Below the pieces are notes generated by a model. The model saw only the letters and a program-made list of their open reading frames with translations. It searched no databases and was not told the origin of the DNA. A DNA stretch of 64,000 bases, from assembly GCA_023853785.1 (NCBI GenBank), contig JAJIRX010000177.1:1-64000 (forward strand), written 5' to 3'. The translations under genes were made by a program, and so were the position numbers. This document shows positions 23,555 to 34,444 of this stretch, piece by piece. The stretch comes from Psilocybe azurescens. Taxonomy: Eukaryota; Basidiomycota; Agaricomycetes; Agaricales; Agrocybaceae. Numbering within the stretch: position 1 is the first letter of the stretch; the number at the start of each line of letters is the position of its first letter.

Positions 23555-23952
23555 GTCGTCTTATCGATCCGCGTATCATTTGATCTGTGGTGTTTTGGTC
23601 ACGCACATGTACACATAAGTTGAAGATGCTGCGCTTGAAACGTAGTTGGGTCCTTGGTTCGATCTTTTATTATTTTGAACCGCCGCGAGGGCGAACATGT
23701 GCTGAGGCTTAGAAATATCGATGACTGGGCATCAAAGCGTAGTATACCATCTGACCTAAGGCTGGCCCATGACGTGTTATCTTTTTTACTTCTTCTGATG
23801 GAATAACGAGCCACGACGACGATAAGCAAGGAAGGTATGTATATTTTAATAACGCGGATACGCCATTTCTTTCTTATGCCTGAGGTAAGAACACAACCTG
23901 TCTTACCGTAGAATGAAATATGAGATATCAGGGCCAAATATTCGTCTTTTTA
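23555..23952. other. No gene seen
   Basis: Intergenic DNA between the upstream block of RBR copy 1 and the stop of RBR copy 2. Confidence 0.35.
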
Positions 23953-25285
23953 TCATTGGGGACATTCACATGTCTTCCACTTGAGCGCGCAAATGTAGCA
24001 GAACTCTGTTGCGCACCGGCAAGTGATGTGATTGCACCCTTGGGTCTTCTCAACTAGCCTGCTGCATCCCGGGCACGTTTTCCATCCAGATTTATGGGCG
24101 AGTACACGTAATTCAATTGTTGCAGCATTGAGGGCACAATCAGCTTCTTCGTGAGCTTCCCTCTTGCATCTAGGGCAAGTGCACAGTGTACATGTAGGGC
24201 AGACGACGCTGTCGACTTGGCGATAATTAGTGGAGGATCCGAGGAATGTGGAGCAGATAGCGTTGGCGCAGTATATTCTGTCGTTTGACGGGACGCTATA
24301 CTCGGCCTCTTTTGATGATAAACCTTGAGTAAGGCATCCGGGAGGAAGGGAGTAACGTCGGCCATTGGTATAGGCTGTAGACCGCAGCATTTTAGAGGGA
24401 AAAGGCTTTCGTCTCGGGTTGAGTATTCGACGAGAGATGTGATACAGGTCTCGCAATAAAAATGATCGCATGGTGTGCGGAGGGCCTTGATGTATCGTAC
24501 TCTGTCAGTACAGATGGTACAGGGGATGCTGTGGAAAATATTCAGCCTTGAATTATAAAAGTATGAATGACCAGTGTACCTCCTGTTGCGATTGACGCTG
24601 GGACCTGCAGTTGCGTTCGGCCTTGACTCTATTTCCTTGCCTTTCCTATCAGATGCTTTGCCCTTTGAGAGTTCTTTGAGTTCCTTTGAGCGCTCCAATC
24701 TGTCGAAAGTCCCAACAAAGCTTTCAGTATCGGATATTTCATCGTCCTCGGCTTCGTCTTCAGCTGATATGTGCACACTAGCGAAGAAATTGGTTGATAA
24801 GACAATGAACACTGTGAGTGAGATCGATGAAGATACCTTGGTGGCTCAGGATGCATTATGAAGTCCGGCTCCTCGATCCGAGCCTGAGCAGCAGAAGGGG
24901 TCGGAAGCCTCTCACCACGAGAGAGCATCTCAGCTGCCCTCCTATCCGCAGCAGCGGCCTCTTCTGTGGCAATGAAAGCCTCGAGATACGCCGCATCGGC
25001 GCTCACAGCGTCTCCGATGCTCTTGGCAAGCTTCGCGTCCTCGGAGACGGCGAGAAGCTGCTGAAAGGACTCAAGTTGCAGCTGATAAGCAAACTCCTCA
25101 TCAGTCAATGGTGCGTCCACACGCGATTTTCCTTTTCGTGCGGTTAAGGTCTGCTCTATATCTTCGAGAGCGAATTGGGCAATGAGAGCGGATGTTTCGA
25201 AGTCGAAGTCGAAGTCATAATCGGCAGAGGACCGAGGTGGACCGTGCGCAATCGATGGAACAGATTGGGAGTATATAAGAGACAT
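23953..25285 (-). pseudogene. RBR-type E3 ubiquitin ligase, copy 2, frameshifted and shortened
   Basis: Same exon plan as copy 1: exon 1 (from 25285) MSLIYSQSVPSIAHG to FIMHPEPPR, exon 2 VHISAEDEAEDDEIS to AGPSVNRN, then RING1 (CTICTDRV, TPCDHFYCETCI), IBR (IYCANAICSTFLG, CPTCTLCTCPRCKREAH) and RING2 (WKTCPGCSRLVE, QGCNHITCRC, FCYIC). At the T4 run 24310-24313 the frame is lost by one base between RING1 and the IBR, where copy 1 has KHAEFS and copy 2 would have KEAEYS. The protein also stops right after CECPQ (TGA at 23953-23955), so the C-terminal helical part and CRGC tail of copy 1 are absent. The RING2 catalytic Cys is present. One homopolymer error could explain the frameshift, but the missing tail is separate. 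Confidence 0.8.
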
Positions 25286-26148
25286 TTCAATTCATAGAGA
25301 TTTAGTGCGATAAGACTGGAGTATGTCTAGCTCTTCAGATAGGATCACGAATGCTGAACTTGAATGGCGATGGTCTGGTGGGAGATATCTGAAGAGCGAG
25401 ACAAGAGCCCGTGGGGAAGGAATCACGGTTGGAACGGACTGTTATATGGGCAAGTTAAGCGCCCAGGTCTTCTTAAGTGATGGCCGCTTTATTGATACTG
25501 AGCTGGTTCGCGGTTTACAAGTCGAACCGCATTGTACAAGTGAGCCATAGGAGGTTTACCGCATCCTCGCCACTCCTCAAGATCCAGGCTAACAGGGATT
25601 CCCTGGCTATATTTGAAGCATATCATATGACGAATCTGCAGGGCACACAGTCGTCAAATCACAAGGTGCTGTGAGAACGACTACTATACTTAGCGGCACG
25701 TAACGCTCACTAGTGACCCAACTCAATATCATAGCACATACTTATCACTGAAGACAAGTTGTATTAGTAACTGTTACTTATATTTTATGGGACACGTGTT
25801 GTATCCGAAGAACCGAGCAGGCTCAAACATGCACATACAGTACATCCTTTGCTATATCAAGTACATATGTACTAACGTTTACTCAGCACGGCGTCCCCAT
25901 CCGCTTGTTTGACAGTCCGTTTATGTCAACCATCAGCATCTAGCCATTCAACAATTTAAACTATTATTCACGACACTGTGAATCATTAATGATGTGTCAG
26001 CAGCAAGTCAAGATTGTCATGGTGGGCATACGTCAACTTACGGCTGAGCATCCCCGCATCGCCCTATATAAAGAAAGGACGTATTAGAATCGGAGGTTAC
26101 GCCTTGGCAAAACTTTCTCTGGTGTGCTTGGTTCTCCCTTTCTCTCTT
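25286..26148. other. Intergenic between divergent RBR copy 2 and MGST3-like genes
   Basis: Apart from the conserved block at 25377-25463, I see no coding stretch. A promoter-like sequence GCCCTATATAAAG at 26061-26073, about 75 bases before the MGST3-like start, is a good TATA box. Confidence 0.5.
25377..25463 (-). promoter_or_regulatory. Conserved upstream block of RBR copy 2
   Basis: GGTGGGAGATATCTGAAGAG then CGAGACA at 25377-25403 and TAAGCGCCC at 25455-25463, matching the blocks at 23462 and 28951. Confidence 0.6.
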
Positions 26149-26983
26149 ATGTCTACAGTTGTTATTCCAGATGGGTATGTCAACAAGGCTTCTGAGATAG
26201 GCGCAGTACTAAAACGACACCAGACTTGATTATGTCGCTGCATCCCTTGCAACTCTTCCCTTTCTTTTATGGTGGCAAATAGATACCGTGGCAAAGCACC
26301 GCAAGCGGTCGGGCATAAAATATCCTCAAAGTACGTAAAATCCATGATCATAATATTCGAAGTGGTCTCGCTCAACCTTGAGTGTGGTATAACAGTGTAC
26401 GCTGAGGTGGCACAGACCGAAAAATCGAGGGACGCTCTTTTATTCAACTGCGCGCAACGTAAGTACAGCACAAATTAAGAAACAACCACGCTTATAGAGG
26501 ACATTGATAGGCGCCCACCAAAACACCATGGAGCAGCTTCCACTTGTCATTTTTGGGTGGGTCAGCTTTGATTCACATTCCCCAGTCCATTGACTACTTT
26601 TTCTGCCCCAATTATGACCATAGTGGTGGAATCAGTGCACTCAAATACCCAATCCCTGTTGCTGCCGCCATTTTAATGTGGACTGTCGCCCGAGTCTTTT
26701 ACACCCGCGGTTATATTACAGGGGGATCCTCAAAAGGTCAGTCGTGGAAACATAAGCCCGTGCCTGTGAAGTACTGTAATGCTGAGGCTTGCTCATGTGA
26801 TCCAATTTAGCGGAACAGTTTAATATACCTCTGTGGACAGCTTAGCGCTGTTGGTAAGCCTGTCTCCACTAATGAATTTGAGATAGCCGTACTTACTCTA
26901 TTATTACTCCAGGCATGCTGCTCACCTCGGTTTACGTTACCGGTGGTTGGATGCTTGCAAGATTCAAGGCGTCTAATTTCTAG
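26149..26983 (+). CDS. Microsomal glutathione S-transferase 3-like protein (MAPEG family)
   Basis: Seven short exons join in frame: MSTVVIPDG, then DYVAASLATLPFLLWWQI and VAKHRKRSGIKYPQ, then MYAEVAQTEKSRDALLFNC ending AQR, then AHQNTMEQLPLVIFG, then ISALKYPIPVAAAILMWTV with ARVFYTRGYITGG, then RNSLIYLCGQLSAV and finally GMLLTSVYVTGGWMLARF, ending at TAG 26981-26983. The motifs FNCAQR-AHQNT and the RVFYTxGY segment are the signature of MAPEG proteins of the MGST3 type, four-helix membrane enzymes that conjugate or reduce lipid hydroperoxides with glutathione. About 150 residues, the usual length. Six introns in 0.8 kb. A TATA-like CTATATAAAG lies upstream. It sits between two RBR paralogues on the opposite strand. 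Confidence 0.85.
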
Positions 26984-27565
26984 CCTGCTTTTACTCAATA
27001 AAGGTTTTAGACTGGATGAAAACCTTAAAGCCTGTAGCTTAATAATACCAGGGAATCTTGGGTGTCCAATTAAAAATTTAAACAACATCTTATATCCTTT
27101 GATATTGTAATGTCATGGTCAGTGAAGATCCTCTTATGAGTACAGTGTTTCACCGTCATACCCCATCAAGCTTACCAGTGGTGATATACCTGGTTCAATT
27201 AGCATTGAGTACTTCTCTTGTTCGCCCACTAACTTCAAGCTCGGCAGTCCATTCGTTTATCAACTCCGTAATAACATCGAATAATTGTCGAAAATTTTCA
27301 CGTTTTACACTAATCATGACAAACGTTTATCTGATATATCCTCCCTAGTTCTACTTGGAAGTGCAAAATTCGTGCGCGATTACCTGGAAAGGCGTACTCC
27401 CGCAGTGTACTTATTGTTTAAATTTGACCCACTACGTATTGCCAGGTACCTTGACACCGATTTTTCGTACTGAGCGCTTTGGACTCGGAGACCTTGAACG
27501 TTTTCTACTACCTTTACCTGCATTCAGCAGAAGTTGCCTAGCGCGAGATACCAATGGCGTCGGCG

Positions 27566-28866
27566 TTAAAGATACCAGGTGAGCCCGCTTTTGCAGTGCG
27601 GACACGTCGATAGCAGGCATCCAGGACATTCGACGGCGTTGCTATGCCGATGCTCGGAGGATGAGCCAAGGAATACGCGACAAGAAAAGCAATAAAGTCT
27701 GTCTTTTTCGACGACGGTGGGCTTAACCTCATTAAGTTTATAGCTTTTGTAGGCTCTGACGAAGCGATCCGTGATAATAGGATATCCACAGCACATCGCA
27801 TTGGTTGGTAAAGCGGTGTTTAGAGGATGAGATAGCATATAATCAGCCAGAGATATGACGCAGGTCGAGCATGCATAGTGACTGCATCGAATGGGTTGAG
27901 CGTTCCGGACGTCCTTTATTATGCGGCCGCACTTAATGCAGGTCACACTGAGCATAAGCATCAGGTACTAGCTTCCCAAGGAGAGGTGAAGACAAATTAC
28001 CTCTCATCACTAACACTGCTTGAAGGGTCCGCTGTCTTAGAAGTATCCTCCAATGGTGTAGGGTTGGCAACTTCAGCTTTGTCTTCCGTAGATGGGGTTA
28101 CACCGACGCTACAGAGGAACTCAGCTAAAAAGCGCGTATATTGACGTCAAAAGAACTTACGTCGAGGGTTCAGGACTCATCAAAATGCTAGGGTCCTCTA
28201 TGAGAGATTGAGCAGTAGTTGGCGTTGGAACGCTATATATGAAATTAAGAAACAAGGCGCCTCTGTTACCATCGTAAGAGCTCACGTTGGAGGATCAGGA
28301 CTCGTAAAAGGGTTAGAGTCTTCCATGCGAGATTGAGCATCGATCGGCGTGGTAATTACCTGGACGCTATAGTAAAACTCAGCAACAAAGCCCTTCTACT
28401 GTCATTAAAAGAGCTCACGTCGGAGGATCAGGACACATCAGAAAGCCAGGGTCTTCCATGCGAGATTGAGCATCATTCGGTGTCGGAAGCGCCTCCCCAC
28501 GAGAGAGCATCTCTGCTGCCCTCCTATCCGCAGATGCGGCCTCCTCAGCAGCAGCAAAGGCCTCCAAATACGCTGAATCTGTGCTCATAGCACTATCAAT
28601 GCTCCTGGCGAGCTTCGCATCCTCGGAGGAAACAAGAACCTCCTGAAAGGCTTCGAATTGCAGCTGATAGGCGAGCTCTTCATCCGACAGAGGGTATCTT
28701 CTCGTCCTTTGCCTTTACGCGAGCTAATCGCTTGCTCGATGTCTTCAAGAGAGAGTTTGGCGATAAGAACTGCAGTTTCGATGTCAAAATCAAGAGTGTG
28801 ATCAGCTGGGAAAGATGGATCGCTAGGCCCCATCCAGGAGGTGTGTTGGGTGTAAAGTAACGACAT
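27566..28866 (-). pseudogene. RBR-type E3 ubiquitin ligase, copy 3, decayed
   Basis: Exon 1 (from 28866) starts MSLLYTQHTSWMGPSD and matches the other copies (TAVLIAKLSLEDIEQAI), but the frame shifts by one base at about 28691-28700, after which DEELAYQLQFEAFQE and ADRRAAEMLSRGE continue as in copies 1 and 2. The segment ending in PDPPT is present three times as small exons. A polar exon follows (TPSTEDKAEVANPTPLEDTS). RING1 is weak but visible (CIKCGRIIKD, RCSHYACSTCV) and the IBR is partial (LYCFSCRVFLG, CPGCLLSTCPHCK). RING2 and the catalytic Cys cannot be found; downstream sequence (27430-27560) is scrambled. Transfer of ubiquitin is therefore unlikely. Confidence 0.75.
28156..28475 (-). 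repeat. Threefold tandem repeat of one exon plus intron in RBR copy 3
   Basis: Units start at about 28156, 28279 and 28411 (123 and 132 bases apart). Each holds an exon of the form AQSxxEDP..(L/F)xxPDPP(T) followed by an intron beginning GTGAGCTC or GTAAGTTC. The exons read DAQSRMEDPGFLMCPDPPT, DAQSRMEDSNPFTSPDPPT and TAQSLIEDPSILMSPEPST. In copies 1 and 2 this segment occurs once, at the end of exon 1. Confidence 0.75.
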
Positions 28867-28950
28867 TAAATTGTAGACGTTCTTGTGGTTACAGACCGGA
28901 GATTGTCTTGTACCTCAGAAGAGACCCCAGCACTAGACAGGTTGGTGGCT

Positions 28951-29036
28951 GGTGGGAGATATCTGAAGGGCGAGACAGAATCCGGTGAAGAAAACAATAT
29001 GATAGTGACAACTTTATAGGGTCTGAATAAGCGCCC
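28951..29036 (-). promoter_or_regulatory. Conserved upstream block of RBR copy 3
   Basis: GGTGGGAGATATCTGAAGGG then CGAGACA, and TAAGCGCCC at 29028-29036, as upstream of copies 1 and 2. Confidence 0.6.
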
Positions 29037-29809
29037 ACAAGCTTCCAAATTGATCGCCGTGTTATCGATCCTGACCACAAGTCAATATCTACGAACACAT
29101 GATCGAATATTTAGAGTCAAATCCCCCTTCTCGTGAGAGAGAAGGTCAGATTTATGGTAACTCTACGGATATATCCATGGCCGTGGAAGCGCAGGCTGCA
29201 GCTCAGAATCTTTCGAAATAAGTTAATGCCGCATTGTGACAGCTTTGGGGCAAAATTTCCGCGCAGACTTGTACAATCAGCACATGCCGACCCAAAGCTG
29301 GTTGAGTTGGTGGCCACGGTCAACACATAGATATTGCGGAGCGAAAGTTTCTTCTAAAAAGGGCAATCATAGGCCTTTGAGTTGGACTGAAGCCTGTTCT
29401 GAATCCATGGGCCGATAGCATAAATAGTTGGAAGTCGAGTCGATGAGAAACGTATCAAGTCAAGGCAGGAGTCCTAATCCACAGAAAAGTAGGATTCTGT
29501 TGGTTTGTATATTAGATATAGACTCAAAAATGGATAAATCAAAGCACAGCTTCATTAAATCTTGTAAGCCAGCAATAAGCTCAAAGCAGAAACCCATTTT
29601 GCAGGAGGGGACATGAGGGATGGGAGCGAAGGCAACGCGTCACGCGTCAAGCTTCAAGAGCGGAGACGTAGTTTGTGACCCTAACCCAAGCTTATTGTCC
29701 TAATCCTCTCAAACCAAACAACACCGTCAGTGGACCGTTCATTCCCGAAAACCTTTTCCACCTACAACAAAGTACATCGTCCGCTCGCCCCTCCGTCCCC
29801 TTCCCCACC
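29037..29809. other. Divergent intergenic region
   Basis: Lies between the RBR copy 3 upstream block and the MICOS gene start. No coding stretch convinces. A C/T-rich tract (29770-29809) directly precedes the MICOS start, as is common at fungal transcription starts. Confidence 0.35.
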
Positions 29810-30889
29810 ATGTTTCGGTCCGCTTCTCGACTGGTAAGCTACCATACTGTTTCTCACTCTGCAATTCAAAGCCCCAATACACATTTCATAAACGAAAAAC
29901 TGATTTCCGATGATTATATTACATAGCCAAGGAGGGCCCTTCTTTCTGCTACGGTCGCAGGAACGGCTGTCGGCCTGCACGATCCTCAGAAGGTCAGAAC
30001 ACACCCACCTCTGTTCTGATCTACAAACAGCGTTCTAAACGAATCACTGCATATATGCATGCGTATCCGAACAGTTGTCAATATACCCTGCACCCGTGCC
30101 AGACGTCCTCCTCGTGGAATCGCCGTCTGTGCTGGAGAAAGAAATCGGCGTGGTCCGGCGCCACGCTATGCGCGCGTATGCCGATGCGCACGCGCACGTC
30201 CAGGGCTGGGTGTCGAAATGGATAGGCGTGGAGCACGCTGTAGAAAGTCCGTTTCCAGTCTTCCCTCTTTGGCCCCATGATTATACATGCTGACCGCCTT
30301 TCCTCCCTCCCTCCCTCCCTTCATATTTATATGTGATAACAGACCGCGTCAAAGCCATCATCTCCCCGAAGAATCCATGACCCCAGGTCTGCTCTACGTC
30401 GGCGTGGCCACGCTCACAGGGTCCATCCTCGGGCGAAACCGCATCCTGCCCACCCGCCTCCTGCTCCCGCCCATCTTCCTCCTCGCCTCCACCGACTACT
30501 TCCTCCCCAAGACGAGCGGCAACCTCTCCGCGTACCTCGGGAGCCTCGAGGACACCTATTTCCCTGCGTTCGCGCAGAAGCACGAGGTCGCGAAAGCGCA
30601 CTCGCAAATGACGTGGGAGCGCGTGAAGGAGGCGACGAAGAGCGGGAGGGAGAGGCTGGATGATGGGGCGAGGAGCGCGGTGGATAAGGTGCAGGAGGTG
30701 ACTGGGTTGAAGCTGAAGGAGACGTTGGGGTGGGGGAAGGAGACAGCGCAGGAGGTTGTGGAGATCGCGAAGGAGGCCAAAGCTGTGGTGGAGAAAAAGA
30801 TTGACGAGGCTGAAAAACTTGTAGAGAAGGATGTTGAAGTGGTTGAGAAGAAGGTCGAGAAGAAGGAGGAGGTCAAGAGACTAGTATGA
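29810..30889 (+). CDS. MICOS complex subunit MIC26/MIC27-like (apolipoprotein O family)
   Basis: Four exons: MFRSASRL; PRRALLSATVAGTAVGLHD; LSIYPAPVPDVLLVESPSV and HAMRAYADAHAHVQGWV, ending VEHAVE; and NRVKAIISPEESMTPGLLYV, ATLTGSILGRNRILPTRLL, FLLASTDYFLPKTSGNLSA, followed by a Lys/Glu-rich coiled tail to the TGA at 30887-30889. The order (short Arg-rich presequence, PxVPD, EHxV..RVKxxxxPxE, a glycine-containing membrane helix GVATLTGSILGR, a second helix ending Y-F-L-P) is that of fungal MIC26/MIC27, inner-membrane proteins that shape mitochondrial crista junctions. The C-terminal coiled stretch is longer than in yeast. The G/C bias of the last exon is higher than its surroundings. Confidence 0.8.
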
Positions 30890-31578
30890 TATTTCTCAGA
30901 TGTAAAAGGTACTATGTTGGATCCTCTGGCACATGGCGGACAAAACATTGTAGACGTCCGTCATTTGAGCAGGGATAATTAACACATTAACGTTAGCTGC
31001 TGATCGGTCATAGACAACCTGCTCCATTCAAACATTCGGGTTAGTTCCCACCCGCAGGTCTACAAAAGTCCCGACAGAGCGAATGTAAGGTATTAGAAAG
31101 TATGGGTACCCCTCCGAAAGCAAATATTCCAGTCAAGTCAATGGTAGTATTCCGGTTATATAAATCGTAAAGACATCAGGTCGTAAGGGGGTAAGAGAGA
31201 AATATAGGTTAAGAGGGGTCCGGTTCTACTATTACTACTACTACGTCTACTACTAAGTATTTGATCCAGAGCTTGATGATTGATGGTTGAAGAGAAAATA
31301 TGGATGGATGGATGAATGAATGAATGATGACGATGATGAATAGTTATAATCGATAACGACGGATGCGGATTCGTGTGTGAATGCATGGTATGTGTGTATG
31401 TTAAGAAAGATGTGGGTGGGTGGAAAACGGTGCTTCATAGCAAGGGATGAAAATCGGAAAAAATGAGTTTGAAAAGAAAGTAACGTGTTCTCGATTAATA
31501 GTATAACGAGAGATCGTCAGAGACCGATAACACATGAGATAGTGCAGAAAAAGAATGCATGAATGAAAGAAAAAATCA
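30890..31578. other. Intergenic with simple repeats
   Basis: Convergent 3' flanks of the MICOS and the 31579-32835 genes. Contains CTACTACTA-type repeats (31226-31256) and GGAT/GAAT tetranucleotide repeats (31299-31327). Confidence 0.55.
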
Positions 31579-32835
31579 TCATCGTCTAGCTACACGCTTC
31601 CGTTCCCGTTCATCTTCCTCAACGTCCATAGCCTCGGGGCTCATCTGAATCACGCTGATGTTTGGGTTGTGCGGCTGCAGCTGCGTGAGATTCCGTGAGC
31701 TTCTCGTCCGTCGTTTGCTGAGGCTCGACGCGGTTGTTCCTGTATAGTTCATGTTGTTTCCGCCTATGCCTCCAGGAGACGATACCGTCGATGAGGGGCC
31801 GCCGATGGAGATCGTCGTCGTGGGCGGGCTGGAGTCGAGCATCCGCATCACTGCGTGCCGCCGTTTCGTGCCAGCGCCGATGACGATGGGCGTCTCGGGG
31901 TATGCGGACACAGACGATGCTGTGGATGAGTGAAATGGATCTGACAAATGTGAGTGTATGTGTGAGTGCGAGTGTGAATGTGCGGAGGAGAGGGAATGGA
32001 TGGGCTGCATCGTGGGCCCAGAGGATTCCTTTGTGGGAGTTGGCCGAGATTTGGAGGGGCGTGTTCCGCTGCGGGGTAGCGTTGCTGAAGGCGGTGGTGA
32101 TGGCGAAGATGGTTCAGAGGGTGGTTGCGTGCTGGCATGCGAAGCGGGAGAGTTCGGAGTAGGTAGAGATGCAATCTAGGATAACGACACAAAAAACAAT
32201 AGATGAGTTTTTTAAATAAAAAAAATCGACACAAAGCATAGTTGCGCACTGTTTCTTTCACACGGCTCGAGGATGGCACGGGAACGGGTTTTCTGCCCTC
32301 CGACGACTTCAGGCCGCCAACGGGAGGTGCTGGTGCAGCGCGGCTCGCAGGCACTGCCGCCGCCGCACGTTCCCCACCCTTCTCGCGCTCCTCGTCCTCG
32401 TCCTCTTCTTCCTCCCGTGCCTTTATGGCATCTACCCGAGCCTCCGTCCAGTCCATCACTCTCCCAATGGTCATACCACCGCCCTCGACGGCATGGGATG
32501 ACGAGTCCGCGGGCGACTGCCCTACGTCGCCTGCCGAGACACCTTGCTGAATAAAGCTCAGCAGATCCTGACACGCAGCCGCGTATCCTGCGTTGTAAGC
32601 CCGCTTCGAGTTCTTCCTCGACGAGCGATACAGCGTCGTTATGCTCAAAGCGGCAGCTACAAGAACGAAGACGATGGGAGGTCGGTCGTCGGTGATGTGT
32701 ACAAATTACAATGAATGAAGGCAGAAGCCACAAGGAAGGAAACGCACCTTTGAAATCGTTGAGAAGCTCCTTCTCTGCATTCTGCTGAGTAGTGGGGAGT
32801 GAATTTACGAGAGTGTTTAGGTTGAGAGACTCCAT
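31579..32835 (-). CDS. Possible HAPSTR1/UPF0472-like nuclear protein
   Basis: Exon 1 starts MESLNLNTLVNSLPTTQQ and ends NDFK; after a 91-base intron exon 2 reads AAALSITTLYRSSRKNSKR, then AYNAGYAAACQDLLSFIQQG and an acidic/Ala-rich stretch ending RVKET; exon 3 begins IASLPTPNSPASHASTQP, has a His/Ser repeat and ends in KRRHAVMRMLDSSPP, SLSKRRTRSSRN and ERKRVARR. The AAxxxTxLYRxS...R.Y..G...G..D.L motif and the late KRR..DSSP stretch resemble the human HAPSTR1 (C16orf72) layout, which binds the ligase HUWE1 in stress responses. The match is partial and from memory; it could equally be an unrelated low-complexity nuclear protein. Basic C-terminus suggests nuclear import. Confidence 0.5.
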
Positions 32836-33254
32836 TCAAGAACAAGATCCAGGACGAGCAGCTCTTGGACAGAGCAAGTGGTAAATGTACAAACCCTAAA
32901 CGTCCCAAAACGACACTGTAAACAATCTGCCATCGATTATGTAATCTTTCCTCATCACTCGGAATCCGGTCTTCTTCTTGTACCGCACCTACTACCGGCA
33001 TAGCCCTTGCAGGTCTATACAGTGATCTATTGGCGCTCGGAGACCTTTTTCTACATCCGGTGTAATTTATTGAAGAATCTTTGCTTTAAATCTGTAAATC
33101 TTTATTTATTGTGGCTTGCTATGGTTAGAAGGTCCCGGCGGATCACGAATGAGTCACGACTACCGGATCGGTTCGTACTTTGTTCGTATCCATTCAAAAT
33201 ATACCATCAAGACAAAGACAAGGGCAATGGGCATGCCTTCTATATATCGATTAA
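32836..33254. other. Intergenic before the segmental duplication
   Basis: No coding stretch supported. Its right end is the point where similarity to 47777 begins. Confidence 0.35.
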
Positions 33255-33386
33255 GCATTTAGGATACATACCGCACTTACCGACCTTTGGAATAGGTTGG
33301 AAAGTCTGTGCACGAATGTTAAAGCGCGTTCTGGAAGATGCTTCGGGAATCGGGAGCACCCGGAAATCTAAATCGGCAACCATCTA

Positions 33387-34152
33387 CAGTTGACTTTCTC
33401 ATAATGCATAACGTCATAATGCATAAATGTCATACTGCATGGCTTTTTAGCTGACAACACCTTGCGAAGCAGGAAAATGCATCTATATTGCATACTGGAT
33501 AATGCATGACTCTGATACTGAGATATGCATTATGAGATTGGCTATATACAGGGTTTTGAGATGCATTTTTGTGGCATGGGCACATCAGAATTGAGCCTCA
33601 GCACGTCAGCGGTGCAGAAAATATCAGAACAGCACATTTTGAATAAATTAGAGGATTTTCAAGGATAACTTGAATAGTTTTCATAGGGGACAGATGCCCA
33701 CAATGCCCCCAAAAATAATCCTATGCATAAAGCCTACAACCTTACCTGTTCTTTGTCATCTGATGCCTCAAACTACCGAAAAACTCAAAACCTTGAGCAA
33801 TACCCACACCTTATGCTTGTAAAGAAAAGAAGGCTTGTGTAAAGAACACTCCAGGGACAGCCTCCAGGTCAGCTGCAGCAGGTCGGCATGAAAATCTGAC
33901 CCTGGCTGATTGGATTAGTATTTTCAAGTTTATGAGGAGTCATTAAATGCTAAGCAAACACCTATAGATAGCCATTTTCGTCGGTCTGATGCTTAGTTAA
34001 TATTGTTATCTTATCCACTTTGTTATCACATGTCACACTTTGGCAGAGGTCACCATATGTCACATAGCTGTGACATTTTCGTACTGCATAAATCTCATAA
34101 TGCATGACTTTAGGGCTGTTCCGATTGGTATGCGTTATGAGAAAGTCAACTG
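33387..34152. mobile_element. Non-autonomous inverted-repeat element with TA target duplication (Tc1/mariner-like MITE)
   Basis: Begins CAGTTGACTTTCTCATAATG and ends with the inverted match CATTACGGTA-like GTTATGAGAAAGTCAACTG, flanked on both sides by TA (33385-33386 and 34153-34154). Unit B lacks it at the matching place, giving an empty site (CCATCTATCCCAG). Inside there is no transposase; ATAATGCAT motifs recur near both ends. TA duplication and CAGT ends suggest mobilisation by a Tc1/mariner-type enzyme. About 22 extra bases (34155-34176) to its right are also missing from unit B. Confidence 0.85.
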
Positions 34153-34444
34153 TACCTGCGACCACTGCCTTCGGTATCCCAACTTGTTCTGCTTCCAGAC
34201 ATACTTATTACTTACTCCAACGCGGTCCGCGACTCATCCTTCTCTGTCGTCTCTTTTCAATCTTCTCCTCTGTGACATCACTCTACAGTTCATACTATGA
34301 TTCTGTCGAAGTCCTTCCTCTGAACTGTGACCTACCTGCTGGCGTTCTCTCCTAGTCATGGGGCAATAAACGGCCCGCCATGCTGTTGGCGGCGTGCTAT
34401 AAGTACGCCTTTCGACAAGTCTTCGTCTTGGAGAACACAGGACC

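Noticed and set aside
27355..27473. Cys-containing frame on + (CTYCLNLTHYVLPG) resembling a zinc finger
   Set aside because: Coincidental reading of the strand opposite the decayed RBR copy 3.
30556..30948. Ser/Thr/Phe-rich open frame on - opposite the MICOS gene
   Set aside because: Complement of the Lys/Glu-rich coiled tail; no independent support.
31299..31327. Short regular repeats considered as a CRISPR-like array
   Set aside because: Simple tetranucleotide repeats without spacers; the genome is eukaryotic.
32212..32835. Long open frame on - overlapping the HAPSTR1-like gene
   Set aside because: It is another frame of the same exons; its Arg/Gly/Cys-rich translation reflects G/C bias.
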